Position numbers and translations under genes: made by a program
The notes under the pieces: generated by a model
Database searches by the model: none
What the model saw: the letters and a program-made list of their open reading frames with translations, nothing else
Told to the model about the DNA's origin: nothing
In this document: positions 49,501 through 57,350 of the stretch, one piece after another
How positions within the stretch are numbered: the first letter of the stretch is position 1
Layout of the letters: every line of letters begins with the position of its first letter
From: Aphelocoma coerulescens
Lineage: Eukaryota > Chordata > Aves > Passeriformes > Corvidae
Direction of reading: 5' to 3'
Assembly (NCBI RefSeq): GCF_041296385.1
Contig: NC_091017.1
Span: 53,194,214 to 53,258,213, forward strand
Length of the DNA stretch: 64,000 nucleotides

Positions 49501-51115
49501 GCCACACACCTGCCTTTTGGAAGGGAGGGTGTTGGCAGAGAGCTAAAAGTCATTTGCAAATGGAAGCTCTTGTGCTCCCCATACTGAACAGACTCTGGAA
49601 ATCCGTATGTGAGGATGCCAGCCAGCAACCAACTGTGAACTGGAACATGTCTATCAGTACAGCAGTTCTGTACCTCTAAATAAAAATAATTATATCATTT
49701 TGAAAAGCAAAGTTGAATTCAAAAGTTAATATATAATTGCTGTGGATGAGAGGAAATAGATATTCATTGTAGTAAAATAATTTTTTTAAAAACCATGAAG
49801 ACTCCAACAAATTTGGATCAGTCAGCTAAAAAGCATGGAACAGTATTTTCACTTACAGCTTCTGAGGGGCTTAGACAGGTTTCATATAACAAGACCACAA
49901 ATGATACTAACTAATCACAGATCTTGCATTTCCAGACACTCTTCCTTCCCTCTGAGTTGCAATGCCCTCTGCCACTGCATGACAGCAACCACCTTCTGCC
50001 CCAGTGGTATCCATGCTGAATTTTGTTGCAAATCTCGTTCAGTTACTTGTTCCATAAATCTGATCTGTGCCTACCTTCACCTTCCTTCTCAATTTTTCAT
50101 CTCAGTGTGAATTGCACTTTGATTGTGTCTTTCTCAGGAGGAAGCATGTTTTTGTTTTTGCAGCATTTTGTGAAGAGAGTGAACTTGAATGTGCCAACCA
50201 TGAATGTGTGCCACGTGAACTCTGGTGTGATGGGCAGGCAGATTGCAGCGACAGCTCAGATGAATGGGACTGTGGTAAGTTTCTGCTGTGGGGTGCCTCA
50301 AAGTGACGTTTGGGTGATGGTAGTAATCACTGGTGATTTAATTTAGAATACGGTGGTGGAGAGGCACTCCTATTAGCAAAGAGAAGACTGGGGTGAGGCT
50401 GGGAAAGCATGCAAGGAAGTGGCAAAAGAGAAGGCCAAAAGCTCAGTGTGAAGAGTCACAGTGCAAAGATATAAGAAAAGTGATATGGCAAGAAAATGCG
50501 TAGATGATGTGTGAAATCTGGAAAGTACTGTGGATAGAGGAGAGATTAAGAAGATGTTGAGAGTTGGAGGGACCTTTTGAGAATCTTTTTTGCATGTAAT
50601 AAAAGCAGTTCTTGAACTTTTACACACAGATTAAGAGAGAAGAAATGGTGATGATCTTTCTATCTAGATTATCTAAATAGATTAAGGCTATAAAAACTAA
50701 GGCTATCAGCAGCGTATGTGAATCTGTGCTGGTGAATTAGAAGTGTTCAGGTTTATTCCTGCCTTCAAGATACCTTTGCTGTTCAGTGTCTCATGCTGCT
50801 CAGTCTTAGCAAGGTTCTGATAGCCACACTTGCCTTTGTTTTAAATTGCATGGCTGTTCAGCCTGTAAAACTAAGAAAAGTCCAGCAATTTGGAAAACTC
50901 TTGAATGTAGTTGTGTGTTTTCAGTTTGCCATTTATAAAACTACTTGAAATAATATTGAAGTTTTCTTCCTTTTTTTCTTTCCAGTTACACTGGCTAAAA
51001 ACACCAATTCCTTGATGTTCCTGACTGTTCACAGGTCAGCTGCTGATAATCATGTTTGTGCTGATGAGTGGCAAGAGAACTTAAGCCAGCTGGCCTGCAA
51101 TCAGATGGGTTTAGG
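13383..51115 (+). CDS. CORIN: CORIN (corin, natriuretic peptide-converting serine protease), internal part, 12 exons
   Basis: Join of 13383-13564, 23936-24049, 28634-28741, 30316-30426, 31012-31128, 34453-34551, 39083-39314, 43299-43444, 44184-44291, 48507-48620, 50164-50274 and 50986-51115. The 1572 bases stay in one frame across all 11 junctions, which strongly supports the model. Domain order (half Fz1, five LDLa, Fz2, three LDLa, start of SRCR) is the corin ectodomain order and occurs in no other family I know. Long runs match mammalian corin as I recall it, for example [16 protein letters not shown] in Fz2 and [13 protein letters not shown] in LDLa1. Known role of the family: a type II membrane protease of heart muscle that cleaves pro-ANP to ANP; the Fz and LDLa modules of the stem support substrate recognition. 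The catalytic domain, activation site and membrane anchor lie outside the window, so activity cannot be judged. All coding residues look intact, with no premature stop, so the gene appears functional. Confidence 0.96.
14017..14690 (-). repeat. CR1 LINE, 3' part
   Basis: Starts TCATAGAATCATTTAGCTTG and AAGGTCATCCAGTCCAACTG, the typical reversed CR1 tail, and runs upstream into ORF2-derived sequence (TTTGGACACACTCTAGCACC). The 182-codon + strand open frame across it is an artefact of the reversed LINE. Confidence 0.88.
16383..16716 (+). repeat. CR1 LINE 3' end, sense orientation
   Basis: Runs from ACCTGCAGGGAGCCTAAAAG through TGGAACAGGTTGACCAGAG and AAGGTCCCTTCCAACCC to TTCTGTGATTCTGTGATT, the octamer-like CR1 terminus. 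This is a 5'-truncated insertion. Confidence 0.9.
18067..18080 (+). repeat. Short CT dinucleotide run
   Basis: About seven CT units, 140 bases before the solo LTR. Confidence 0.9.
18216..18764 (-). repeat. Solo ERV LTR, about 550 bases, antisense to CORIN
   Basis: A GC-rich island within AT-rich intron, starting TGGTAACGCACTGTGCG and ending CTCAGCCATCACA. On the minus strand it has the layout of an LTR: CCAAT-like boxes, a weak TATA-like ACATAAA upstream of the R region, then AATAAA (reversed at about 18444-18450 as TTTATT) and a long U5. No retroviral genes adjoin it, so it is a recombined solo LTR. Exact ends are uncertain. Confidence 0.7.
19024..19372 (-). repeat. CR1 LINE 3' end
   Basis: Reversed CR1: TTGGGTTGGAAGGGACCTTA, then CACTTCCAGGGATGGGCATC and GCCCTTCCCCTTGTCCTAGC. 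It is closely similar to the sense copy at 16383 but in the opposite orientation, 2.3 kb away. Confidence 0.9.
23936..24049 (+). CDS. CORIN: CORIN exon: LDL-receptor class A repeat 1
   Basis: The acceptor is ctcttgcag and the donor gtaagt; 114 bases, phase 1-1. The split first codon (T|CA) joins the Fz1 exon. It encodes [17 protein letters not shown] and then [16 protein letters not shown]: six cysteines in LDLa spacing and a complete acidic calcium-binding segment (DCDDWSDE). It is nearly identical to mammalian corin as I know it. The 10.4 kb intron before it separates it from the Fz1 exon. Confidence 0.95.
25033..25611 (+). repeat. Composite repeat, copy 1 (blocks A and B)
   Basis: Block A is 25033-25193 and block B is 25194-25611. 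A second copy lies at 56800-57350, where B is inverted but A is in the same orientation. Within B, the 25458-25611 part is CR1 sequence in minus orientation; the 260 bases before it and block A are not CR1 sequence I recognise. By eye the copies agree at most positions. Confidence 0.8.
25458..26480 (-). repeat. CR1 LINE, about 1 kb, with ORF2 remnant
   Basis: The reversed CR1 3' region (GAGTCCCATCCAACCTGACC) leads upstream into ORF2. On the minus strand between 26496 and 26179 the frame shows W-T-V-x-W-I-R-N, then [14 protein letters not shown] and CTLSK, which are CR1 reverse-transcriptase motifs; the expected catalytic A-D-D that follows is lost. The canonical CR1 3' tail is absent, with the element breaking off into the composite repeat. 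Confidence 0.88.
26303..26346. repeat. Perfect 17-base inverted repeat with 10-base loop
   Basis: The arms at 26303-26319 (AGTTCCAGTACAGAGCC) and 26330-26346 are exact reverse complements. It lies inside the CR1 ORF2 remnant, where the consensus does not have it. Confidence 0.9.
28634..28741 (+). CDS. CORIN: CORIN exon: LDL-receptor class A repeat 2
   Basis: The acceptor is ttttgtag and the donor gtaaat; 108 bases, phase 1-1. It encodes [19 protein letters not shown] followed by [17 protein letters not shown]. Six cysteines and the DCGDLSDE calcium motif are intact. The sequon NYT precedes the fourth cysteine, and the NCS made at the exon start is a further possible site. No open reading frame longer than about 60 codons covers it, so it was found by motif. 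Confidence 0.95.
28742..30315 (+). other. CORIN intron, LDLa2 to LDLa3 (1.6 kb)
   Basis: AT-rich, with several T-runs near 29470 and 29560. No repeat family or RNA gene is recognised. The GT (gtaaat) and AG (ttatgtag) ends are regular. Confidence 0.85.
30316..30426 (+). CDS. CORIN: CORIN exon: LDL-receptor class A repeat 3
   Basis: The acceptor is ttatgtag and the donor gtaagt; 111 bases, phase 1-1. It encodes [16 protein letters not shown] and then [18 protein letters not shown]. Six cysteines and the acidic motif DCIDKSDE are present. The intron before it is 1.6 kb and the one after only 585 bases. Confidence 0.95.
30427..31011 (+). other. CORIN intron, LDLa3 to LDLa4 (585 bases)
   Basis: The shortest intron of the window. 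It has an A/C simple stretch at about 30473-30522 with three to four CCAA units, and a 12-base T run directly before the acceptor. Nothing else is seen. Confidence 0.85.
31012..31128 (+). CDS. CORIN: CORIN exon: LDL-receptor class A repeat 4
   Basis: The acceptor is a T-rich tract ending ctctctag; the donor is gtaatt, weaker than its neighbours at +5. 117 bases, phase 1-1. It encodes [18 protein letters not shown] and [20 protein letters not shown]. All six cysteines and a textbook DCKDGSDE motif are present. The exon end was fixed by the phase needed to join the next exon as C-S-E-N-Q-T-L-C. Confidence 0.95.
31129..34452 (+). other. CORIN intron, LDLa4 to LDLa5 (3.3 kb)
   Basis: No recognisable repeat, RNA gene or coding block. 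The sequence is evenly AT-rich with only chance open frames. Confidence 0.8.
34453..34551 (+). CDS. CORIN: CORIN exon: LDL-receptor class A repeat 5, degenerate
   Basis: The acceptor is atttccctcag and the donor gtaagt; 99 bases, phase 1-1. It encodes [17 protein letters not shown], then [12 protein letters not shown]. Six cysteines remain, but the repeat is short and has no D-x-S-D-E segment, so it should not bind calcium in the usual LDLa way. CQEGDQRC matches mammalian corin, where this repeat is also atypical as I recall it. Sequons are NQT at the start and N-C-S across the junction with the Fz2 exon. Confidence 0.92.
35696..36046 (-). repeat. CR1 LINE fragments, reversed copy abutting a sense 3' end
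   Basis: From 35696 to about 35990 the sequence reads as reversed CR1 (GGACAGAGATTCCACAGTCC, CACTAAGATCTCCCCT). At about 35990-36046 it switches to a sense CR1 3' end (AGATGATCTTTAAGGCTTCT, TCCAACCCAAACCACTCTAT). Two insertions or a fold-back event would explain this. Confidence 0.7.
36555..36750 (+). repeat. CR1-like LINE fragment
   Basis: GGACAGGATCAGAGGCAACT, then AAAATGAAACACAGGAGCCT and GTTGTAGAGACTCCAATGG, follow the sense CR1 3' region at low identity. It is old and without a 3' tail. Confidence 0.55.
38418..38470 (+). repeat. A-rich simple repeat
   Basis: About 53 bases of A with scattered G (AAAAAG-type units). It gives a poly-Phe/Lys artefact in translation. Confidence 0.95.
38520..38660 (+). 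repeat. CR1 LINE 3' fragment
   Basis: GACCTGACTGTATAAAGCC and CTTGAGATCCTTTCCAACCC correspond to the sense CR1 3' end. It is truncated and diverged, lying 50 bases after the A-rich tract. Confidence 0.65.
39083..39314 (+). CDS. CORIN: CORIN exon: frizzled domain 2, N-terminal half
   Basis: 232 bases, entering in phase 1 and leaving in phase 2. It encodes [17 protein letters not shown] through [18 protein letters not shown] and CTILVPKCD to IPPC. Six of the ten frizzled-domain cysteines are here, with the sequon NYT. This is the best conserved exon of the window against mammalian corin as I recall it. Both splice sites are weak: the acceptor ends gtgaaag and the donor is gtacta. The frame forces this start, because the alternative AG five bases later would give a stop. 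Confidence 0.96.
39420..39800 (-). repeat. CR1 LINE, internal ORF2 fragment
   Basis: CAGCAAACTTGCTAATGATG, ATAAATGTGCTGAACAGGAC and CCCTGCAATTGAGCCCAGAG are the reverse complement of CR1 ORF2 in the region of the N-I-F-I-N motif. It starts about 100 bases after the Fz2 donor site. Confidence 0.7.
40779..40850 (-). repeat. Short CR1 fragment
   Basis: GAACCCCTGAAAGTCATCTG, then GTCCAGCTTCCTGCTCAAAA and CAGGGCAACATCAAAT, match the reversed CR1 3' end. Confidence 0.6.
41448..41464 (+). repeat. T homopolymer
   Basis: An uninterrupted run of T of about 17 bases in the Fz2 intron. Confidence 0.9.
41701..41763. repeat. 26-base duplication with internal inverted repeat
   Basis: TTCATTGATATGTATGTTTT begins units at 41701-41726 and 41738-41763, differing at one of 26 positions. 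The spacer region contains ACATATCAAT, the exact reverse complement of ATTGATATGT in the second unit. Confidence 0.9.
43081..43110. repeat. Perfect 15-base tandem duplication
   Basis: Two identical copies of CTATTTATAACATAA lie side by side, about 190 bases before the second Fz2 exon. Confidence 0.95.
43299..43444 (+). CDS. CORIN: CORIN exon: frizzled domain 2, C-terminal half
   Basis: The acceptor is tttgtctcctcag and the donor gtatct; 146 bases, phase 2 to phase 1. It completes the split Arg codon of PCR. It encodes [18 protein letters not shown], then [18 protein letters not shown] and [10 protein letters not shown], giving the last four Fz cysteines and one sequon (NQT). Together with the 39083 exon it forms a 378-base, phase 1-1 frizzled module. 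Confidence 0.95.
43445..44183 (+). other. CORIN intron, Fz2 to LDLa6 (739 bases)
   Basis: A short ATTT-type simple run lies near 43811-43835. No other feature is seen. Confidence 0.8.
44184..44291 (+). CDS. CORIN: CORIN exon: LDL-receptor class A repeat 6
   Basis: The acceptor is tcattgacag and the donor gtaaat; 108 bases, phase 1-1. It encodes [20 protein letters not shown] and [16 protein letters not shown]. Six cysteines and the DCEDDSDE calcium motif are intact. It follows Fz2 after a 739-base intron, starting the second LDLa cluster. Confidence 0.95.
44292..48506 (+). other. CORIN intron, LDLa6 to LDLa7 (4.2 kb)
   Basis: AT-rich and without a recognised repeat. A 161-codon minus-strand open frame at 46380-46865 shows no domain, signal or family resemblance and is probably chance. 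Confidence 0.8.
48507..48620 (+). CDS. CORIN: CORIN exon: LDL-receptor class A repeat 7
   Basis: The acceptor is tctgcctccag and the donor gtaagg; 114 bases, phase 1-1. It encodes [16 protein letters not shown] and then [17 protein letters not shown]. Six cysteines are kept. The usual G-S before D-E is M-M here (mammals, as I recall, have Y-M), so the acidic ligands remain but the loop differs from the other repeats. Confidence 0.94.
48621..50163 (+). other. CORIN intron, LDLa7 to LDLa8 (1.5 kb)
   Basis: The first part (about 48720-49110) is strongly pyrimidine-rich on the + strand. The middle (49150-49680) is less AT-rich and carries a 156-codon open frame that I cannot assign to any family. 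Confidence 0.8.
48720..49110 (+). repeat. Pyrimidine-rich low-complexity tract
   Basis: About 390 bases in which C and T dominate the + strand (TTCTTTTCTTCTCTTTCTCC is typical) without a fixed repeat unit. It starts 100 bases after the LDLa7 donor. A small open frame here is compositional. Confidence 0.75.
50164..50274 (+). CDS. CORIN: CORIN exon: LDL-receptor class A repeat 8
   Basis: The acceptor is tttttgcag and the donor gtaagt; 111 bases, phase 1-1. It encodes [20 protein letters not shown] and [17 protein letters not shown]. Six cysteines and the DCSDSSDE motif are present. This is the last LDLa repeat before the SRCR domain. Confidence 0.95.
50275..50985 (+). other. CORIN intron, LDLa8 to SRCR (711 bases)
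   Basis: No repeat or other element is recognised. It ends in a good pyrimidine tract before the SRCR exon. Confidence 0.85.
50986..51115 (+). CDS. CORIN: CORIN exon: SRCR domain, N-terminal part
   Basis: The acceptor is a long T/C tract ending tttccag; the donor is gtaagg. 130 bases, phase 1 to phase 2. It encodes [19 protein letters not shown], then [20 protein letters not shown]. This matches the start of the corin scavenger-receptor domain (mammalian version, as I recall: VCADGWQEILSQLACKQMGLG). The phase-2 exit means the next exon must start by completing a Gly codon; no such exon is visible in the remaining 12.9 kb. Confidence 0.94.
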
Positions 51116-52227
51116 GTAAGGTCAGTAGTTTGTAGCTTTGATGAATTTCATAGGACAATTGGAGTGCTGGAGTTAGATGTGAATGATCATTGTTCACTGC
51201 AGTGTTAGACCTAGTGTGGAAATGGTTCACAGAGAAAAGAGGTAGAGAAAAGAGAAATTTTGGGAACTATGGCAGGAACAGAATTTCACTAAAATCGAGT
51301 CACTTTCACCACTTTATAAACATTGCATGATTGTTACTAAAAGAGTGTTTTGAAACAATAATGGTGTTTTGCCAAGTCTCAATATTTGAACTTTCAGTTA
51401 TTGCCGAGACTCAGAATTGTTTGGCAATATAATACTCTGTTCCTTCCTAAAGAATTAAAGCAGACTGAGGAAACACAGGAAAAATTATCTCCCTTTATTT
51501 GCATTTTGCAGTAAATAATGTGAGTTAGACAAGTGAATGTATCTAACTTGGGCATCTCTGAACAACAAATTGTTAAAGAGAGAGCTTTCTGTGTGGAACT
51601 CAGAAAAAGAAATAGACTCTATGTGTCTTTCTTATTGCATGCACACTAAATTGTGGAATATTTGATGCAAAATATAACTGTTGGATAGAAAACAAGTTAA
51701 TCTGCTCTGATATTCACAGCTGTGTTCTACTAGGAAGAGGCAAATCTGATGGTATACAAGGATACCTTTTGTCAGAGTCTGACCCCCAAACTGAATAACC
51801 AAGTGTCTTTTTTCTGTTTGCCTTTCAGCACTACACATATTGACATGCATGTTCTTTGTACCTTTCTCAAAGTACACAGGAAGATAAAGACCCTGTGTTA
51901 GGGAGTCTGCACTTAATTTATTGTCTTGCACTGCAGGGACACTTGACATCAGTTCTAACAGATGTCCCAAATTCAAGACCATCTGTAAATGGACTGCCAG
52001 CTATTCCAACATACAACAATTTTATACTCCTCTATCTAGTTTATTGTATCTAAATAATATTTGCATCATCTTTATGCTTTAGCTTTATTTAGCATCCTAA
52101 TAAAGCTTAAACTCCTTTGATACTTTCAGAAATAGTTATTGATTTCACAACTACTTTGTTGTCTAAGAACAAAGCAATGGTCTTAACATTAAGAATATCT
52201 TTCTTCTTCATAATTCAGTTTTTTAGA

Positions 52228-52895
52228 AGCATAGAATATATTGAGTTGGAAGGGACCCATCAGTATCTTTGAGTCCAACACCTGGCCCTACAAGGACACA
52301 CCAAAAATCACAACATGTGCCAGAGAACGTTGTCCAAATGCTTCTTGAACTCAGACAGGCTTGGTGCTGTAACCACTGACCTGGGGAGCCTGTTCCAGTG
52401 CTGAACCCTCCTTTGGGTGAAAAACCTTTCCCTGTTGCCTAACCTAAACCTCCCCTGACACAGCTTCATACCATTCCCTTGAGTCCTGTCACTGTTCACA
52501 AGAGTGAAGAGATCAGTGTCTTCCCCGCTGCTTCCCCTCACAAGGAAGTTGTAGCAGACTCTCTGCAGTGAGGTCTCCCCTCCGTCTCCTCTGGGCTGAA
52601 CAAACCAAGTGACCTCAGACACTCCTCGTATGGCTTCCCTTCCAGTCCCTTCACTATCCTCATGGCCCTCCTTTGGATGCTCTCTAATAGTTTAATATCT
52701 TTCTTATACTGCGGCACCCAGAACTTCTCGCAGCACTGGAGGTGAGGCTGCCCCAGTGCAGAGCAGAGAGGGACAATCCCCTCCCTTGCCCAGCTGGCGA
52801 TGGGGGCCTGATGCCCCTCAGGACATGGTTGGCCCTCCTGGGTGGCAGGGCTCTGCTGACTCACATTCACCTTGCTGTTGGTCCTGACATAAAAT
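52228..52895 (-). repeat. CR1 LINE, 3' part with ORF2 end
   Basis: The reversed tail (TTGAGTTGGAAGGGACCCAT) leads into ORF2 on the minus strand. There Q-Y-K-K-D-x-x-L-L-E, then Q-R-R-A, then L-x-S-L-G-L-F-S, and finally H-W-N-R-L-P, follow the CR1 reverse-transcriptase C-terminus, interrupted by frame changes. It is a sister copy of 6778-7420. Confidence 0.9.
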
Positions 52896-55800
52896 TTGCT
52901 TCTCTTTCCTATGATGCTTGGTGCTAGGAAAATGAAAAGGTATTAAATTATCACAATTCCCTCCTTTTTTCAGAGGTGTGCCTAGGCTGAAATCAGCATG
53001 AGTAGAAACTGATACCTTCCTGCTTCTTCACTGATGCTTGCTAACAGATATTTCCAATCCTGCACTTTTAAGAAATGTAAGAGACAAAAATGATTCTTAA
53101 ATCTCACAAATCCATTTCTAACAGGGTGACATATTCTACAAATTAATTTTTCTACAAGATCTTTTTAGTAGTGACAGGTAATTTTGTGAAGGGCAGTGGG
53201 AAATTCCCCTTCAAATCTGAAGTCTACAACTTCAGTTTGACTCCGATACTAATTTCTAATTCTTTCTTGCAGTACTTCAGAAAACCAGACTAGGGTTTGT
53301 CTTTCCTTTCTTAGTGCTGGATTTTGTCAATCACCTGAAGCTTGATTTACTTAGCTATTCTCCAAGTTTTTGTGAAGTGGCACTGCCAAAAATACAGTAA
53401 ATTAGCTTTGAAGAGCTGTAAGAAAAACAAAGATTAAAATGTGTTACCAGAACTGATTTCCAAAAGGACTAATATGAGTAATACAGTTATTTAATTATTT
53501 TGTTAACATTGCAAAGGGATTCAATGAAAATGTCACAGAGAGTAACGTTTTCCATATGGTGGAATGGAAGACTGGATAACTGGAGTTTCATGCCACTGTG
53601 AAATCTGATCTGAAGCCATGAACTTCAAGTCATCTGTTGGCATTTACGTCCCGCATACATTATTTATTTGACTTATAACAAGAATGGCTGAATGTGAGGT
53701 TGATGACATTGGTGTTTTTAATAAGCTCTTTCTAGTCACCATTGAGGGTACTGGTAAATTAGGCTGTATATTGCACAGAACTCAAATAATGATAAAACTC
53801 CTCCTTTTGCCTTTTTAAAAAAGTAATAAATAAATATAACATATTTCAGACAGTGCTTTTTTGCAAGTATTCCCAATGTGAGCTACTTCATTTTACTCCT
53901 TCAGAAAACAAAAGCTGTGAATATACAAATCCTGTCCACATTAGAGCACACTGCAGAATCACCCAGTTTTTTGGCTGTGCAGATTTCTTCAATAATAACT
54001 TACAGCCGCACTTGATTTTGATTTAATAATTCTCTTGTTTATTCTTAGAGAAAAATAAGGCATGTGAGATATCAAAGTGAAGATTTACTAATGCCTTAGA
54101 CCAGGAATTACAATGAATGGGAGCATATGGCATTTTTATTTTCTGTAAAGCTCTGCAAACTATTTTTTATAACTGTCTGGTGCTTTGCCAAATAAAAATT
54201 CCCAATTGATATAATGTGATAATGTTTAAAATATAAAGGCAATGTTTCTAACAGCTTTTGGATATTTTAGTTATTTAAAAACAACAGATATTTTAATACT
54301 TTAGCCTAAATTAATCTCAAAAAAACAAATGAAGATAGTTAAATGACAGTGGGTAAAATTAGGTTAATTTAACTGATAGTGGTAACATATTTTACAGAAT
54401 ATCAGTCTGTCTGGAACATATAAGCCTTGAGTCTGAAGCAACATAAAAGTTTATTCTATTCTGCCCATTTCACAAAATGCAAGCAATTTTCCTGGCTGTT
54501 TGCCAATTCTAATTCCACAGACGATGTGGTTTTCCAGTTTTTCACAACACAACTCATGGAATGTGTTGTGTGGTCACATGAAACTGCAAGTTCCAAGCAT
54601 TGTCTGAAAGACTTTGGGCTGATGATGGCTGTTGCTCAAGTTATGCAGTGTGTATTCCTAGCAGTTCTTACATTTTCCTGTAGTACAAAAAAATGTTAAA
54701 TATGAAGTAAGCCTTTGTTTGTAATGCTAAGAACTTAATGGGAATGCTCAAGCCTTAAGATTCACAGTTTACAACTGGATGGGACTATCACCTAATCTCA
54801 GTGCCTCTTCATGTCAGGACATATAAGTTTATTCAGAGACTTCTGACTGAGTCCCAGATTTCAATACAGTGAATTTAAATGCAGTCTCTGGCAATTAGTT
54901 TTTCTGTTAACACAGGTAGACAACAGAATAGCAGTGAGTCTCACATCTGTCCTGGTGTGTGCTAGAGGCTTTGCTGCTGAAGATATGCATACTGTGGAGG
55001 TTCAGAATATTATGTTGGAAGAATGTATTTTGTCATGATGTTGAGTTGAAGAAACCTGCTTTCATATACTTGGAAGTCCACGTTCTTTGTTGATGAAATG
55101 GTGATCATAAAAGCATGGTCTGGTCAGCTCTAAAATTTGATAAAGGCAGTAGTGGAGTTGTTCTGCCATTCTGTGAAAATACAGTGGAATGACTTGTCTT
55201 TCTTAGCTGCACTAGGGTGATATAGCAAATATAATAAATTTCAGGAGCTTGTACCCAGCAGAGTAAGGGGAATTTTAGTTCACTTACTTGTTCTAGTCTA
55301 GCACTATCAGCATAAAATCACAGCTGTCTACCAAGTTACTTGTTTTTAAAAATCTACCATTATCTCTTCTTGTGACTGCTGCTCCCTTTCTTGGAGGCTG
55401 TGTCACTGGTGATCCACTGAAACAGGTAGCTCCTTTTCCTTTTTTCCTCTGCTGTAGCATCTGCTGTGAGTGTATTTGTGAAAGGGAAGGGCAAGTCTCT
55501 CATTGCTGCCTGGTCTTTTGTCTTTCCTGGTACTTTTTCACTCTATGTCTTTGGTATAAAGATCTTTAATATTTGACAACTGAACAGCCAAGCTGCTGGA
55601 TGAACAATCTCTTGTTTTTACATGATCTAATTTGGTGTTTTTATTACTCTGTAACTATTTCTGCAACAGGAATAATGGAAGCTCAGCTTGATGACTTATT
55701 TTCTTAAAAAACATAACAGAAACAAAACCCAGAATCCTTCTGTCATACCCACATAATAAATCTGAACTTCTGAATGAAAAATTTTCTCCAAGAATAAACA

Positions 55801-56409
55801 TGACATTTAGGGAAACAAATTCCATGCCAAAGAGGAAGTATTTGAACTCATTAATTCAATCTAGATTTCTAGACCCATTCAACATAATGTTACATACTCT
55901 TAACTTACCTTGAATCTATCCATGTTGTCCATGGCCACAATGTTCTATTAATCCTGTAGATGATGTAGAAAGATAGCAAATTTTTCACATTTCATTTAAT
56001 TTTTCAAGAACGGCAACTAATAACTCATTACTGAAATTTACTGAAAATAAAGCTGTGGTACATGTGGAAGGCTGTTTTAGTAAATTTGAGCAATAATAAG
56101 CCAATGTTAAAATATGTAGACTTTATTCACTGTTTTAGAGTTGTGTTAGATTTAAATCTGATATGTCTCATCTTTCATGTACATATATAGTTTAAAATAT
56201 AATAATTTGGATCAGGGTTTTTCCAGAGAAATTTCAAAGTTATAATTCCTGACATATTGTGACAATTTCTTCAAATAGTCATTAAGCATGTGGTCAGTCC
56301 CCTCATCTAACACTTTCTAGCTCCACGATTGGATATTTTGTTTTTTTAAAGTAAAATGATAATACTTATTCATAACTTTAGTATCTCAAACAGCCTTGGA
56401 GCTGTTGGA

Positions 56410-56490
56410 ATGTGCTTCTGGGTAATTGGCCATAGGTGGCCCTACTTGAATTCCACAGGTCCCTTTCAAGCCCAACCATTCTGTGACCGA
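56410..56490 (+). repeat. CR1 3' end, short sense fragment
   Basis: GTCCCTTTCAAGCCCAACCA followed by TTCTGTGACC is a CR1-type terminus. The sequence before it is too diverged to place. Confidence 0.5.
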
Positions 56491-56740
56491 CTAAAAGAAA
56501 GACTCATGAATGCTGCCAAACAAGAAAATGTTCTTATTCTAATGATTGATTGCAAATCCTTTTTAAAACTATTTTGTATCATGTACATTATAAGCCGACT
56601 GCCCCTTTTTTTCTTTCTTTTTTTTTTTCCTAGGGGCTTCCAGATTCAAATTTACTCTGTTTAACACTAAACAGATGTTAAATCTCTCTGCATTGAAAAT
56701 TTATTCTGAAATATGCACCTTGAAGTGTTTTGGGTTTGGT

Positions 56741-56783
56741 TGTTTTTTTTGCTTGGTTTTTTTTTTGGTTTTTTTTTTTTTTG
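56741..56783 (+). repeat. T-rich simple tract
   Basis: Runs of T interrupted by GCTTGG and GG, directly before the second composite repeat copy. Confidence 0.9.
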
Positions 56784-56799
56784 TCTTACATATTTAAAC

Positions 56800-57350
56800 T
56801 AAAAGAAGGTACATTTAGACTAGACATAAGGAATAAATTTTTTACAATGAGGATGGTGAAACACTGGACAAGTTATCCAGAGAAATGGTAGACATTCCAT
56901 TCCTGGAAATATTCAAGGTCAGGTTGGATGGGACTCTGAGCAACCTATCCTATAATTTAATGAGGTGACTTAAGACTTTGAGAGGGGCAAGGACTGCAAG
57001 AAACACAGCATTTTTTATCAGACAAGCTGTCAGGCAAATAGGTCTTCCTTCAGTTTTGCTCTTTCTGCTCTGTAATCCACACCCTCTCCACACCCTCTCC
57101 TTAGCTCTTACCAAGCATCCTAATGAAAGACATCCTCTGCATGTAAATCCTGTATCAGTTAACAGACAGAGGTTCTTTCAAAGGTAATCTTAGCTCATGA
57201 AATTATGTCAGCATTAGCTTTAGATATAAAGTAAGCTCAAAAATTTAAAAATGCTTCTGAAACTATGTCTCTCAAGTTCTGTTAGGAATGAGAGAAGAAT
57301 TTAGTAATAAAAGAATAAATATGTTACATGTCTTGAAAAAACAAGCATAA
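56800..57350 (+). repeat. Composite repeat, copy 2 (block B inverted, block A direct)
   Basis: 56800-57203 is the reverse complement of 25194-25611; 57206-57350 matches 25033-25193 in the same orientation. The first part (GACATAAGGAATAAATTTTT, CTGGAAATATTCAAGGTCAG, GGATGGGACTCTGAGCAACC) is sense CR1, cut off at its 5' side. It lacks the canonical CR1 3' tail and continues instead into the shared non-CR1 segment. Relative to copy 1 there is a small deletion near 57080 and a tandem ACACCCTCTCC. Confidence 0.8.

Noticed and set aside
51632..51982. 116-codon minus-strand open frame
   Set aside because: No family resemblance and compositionally like the surrounding intron.
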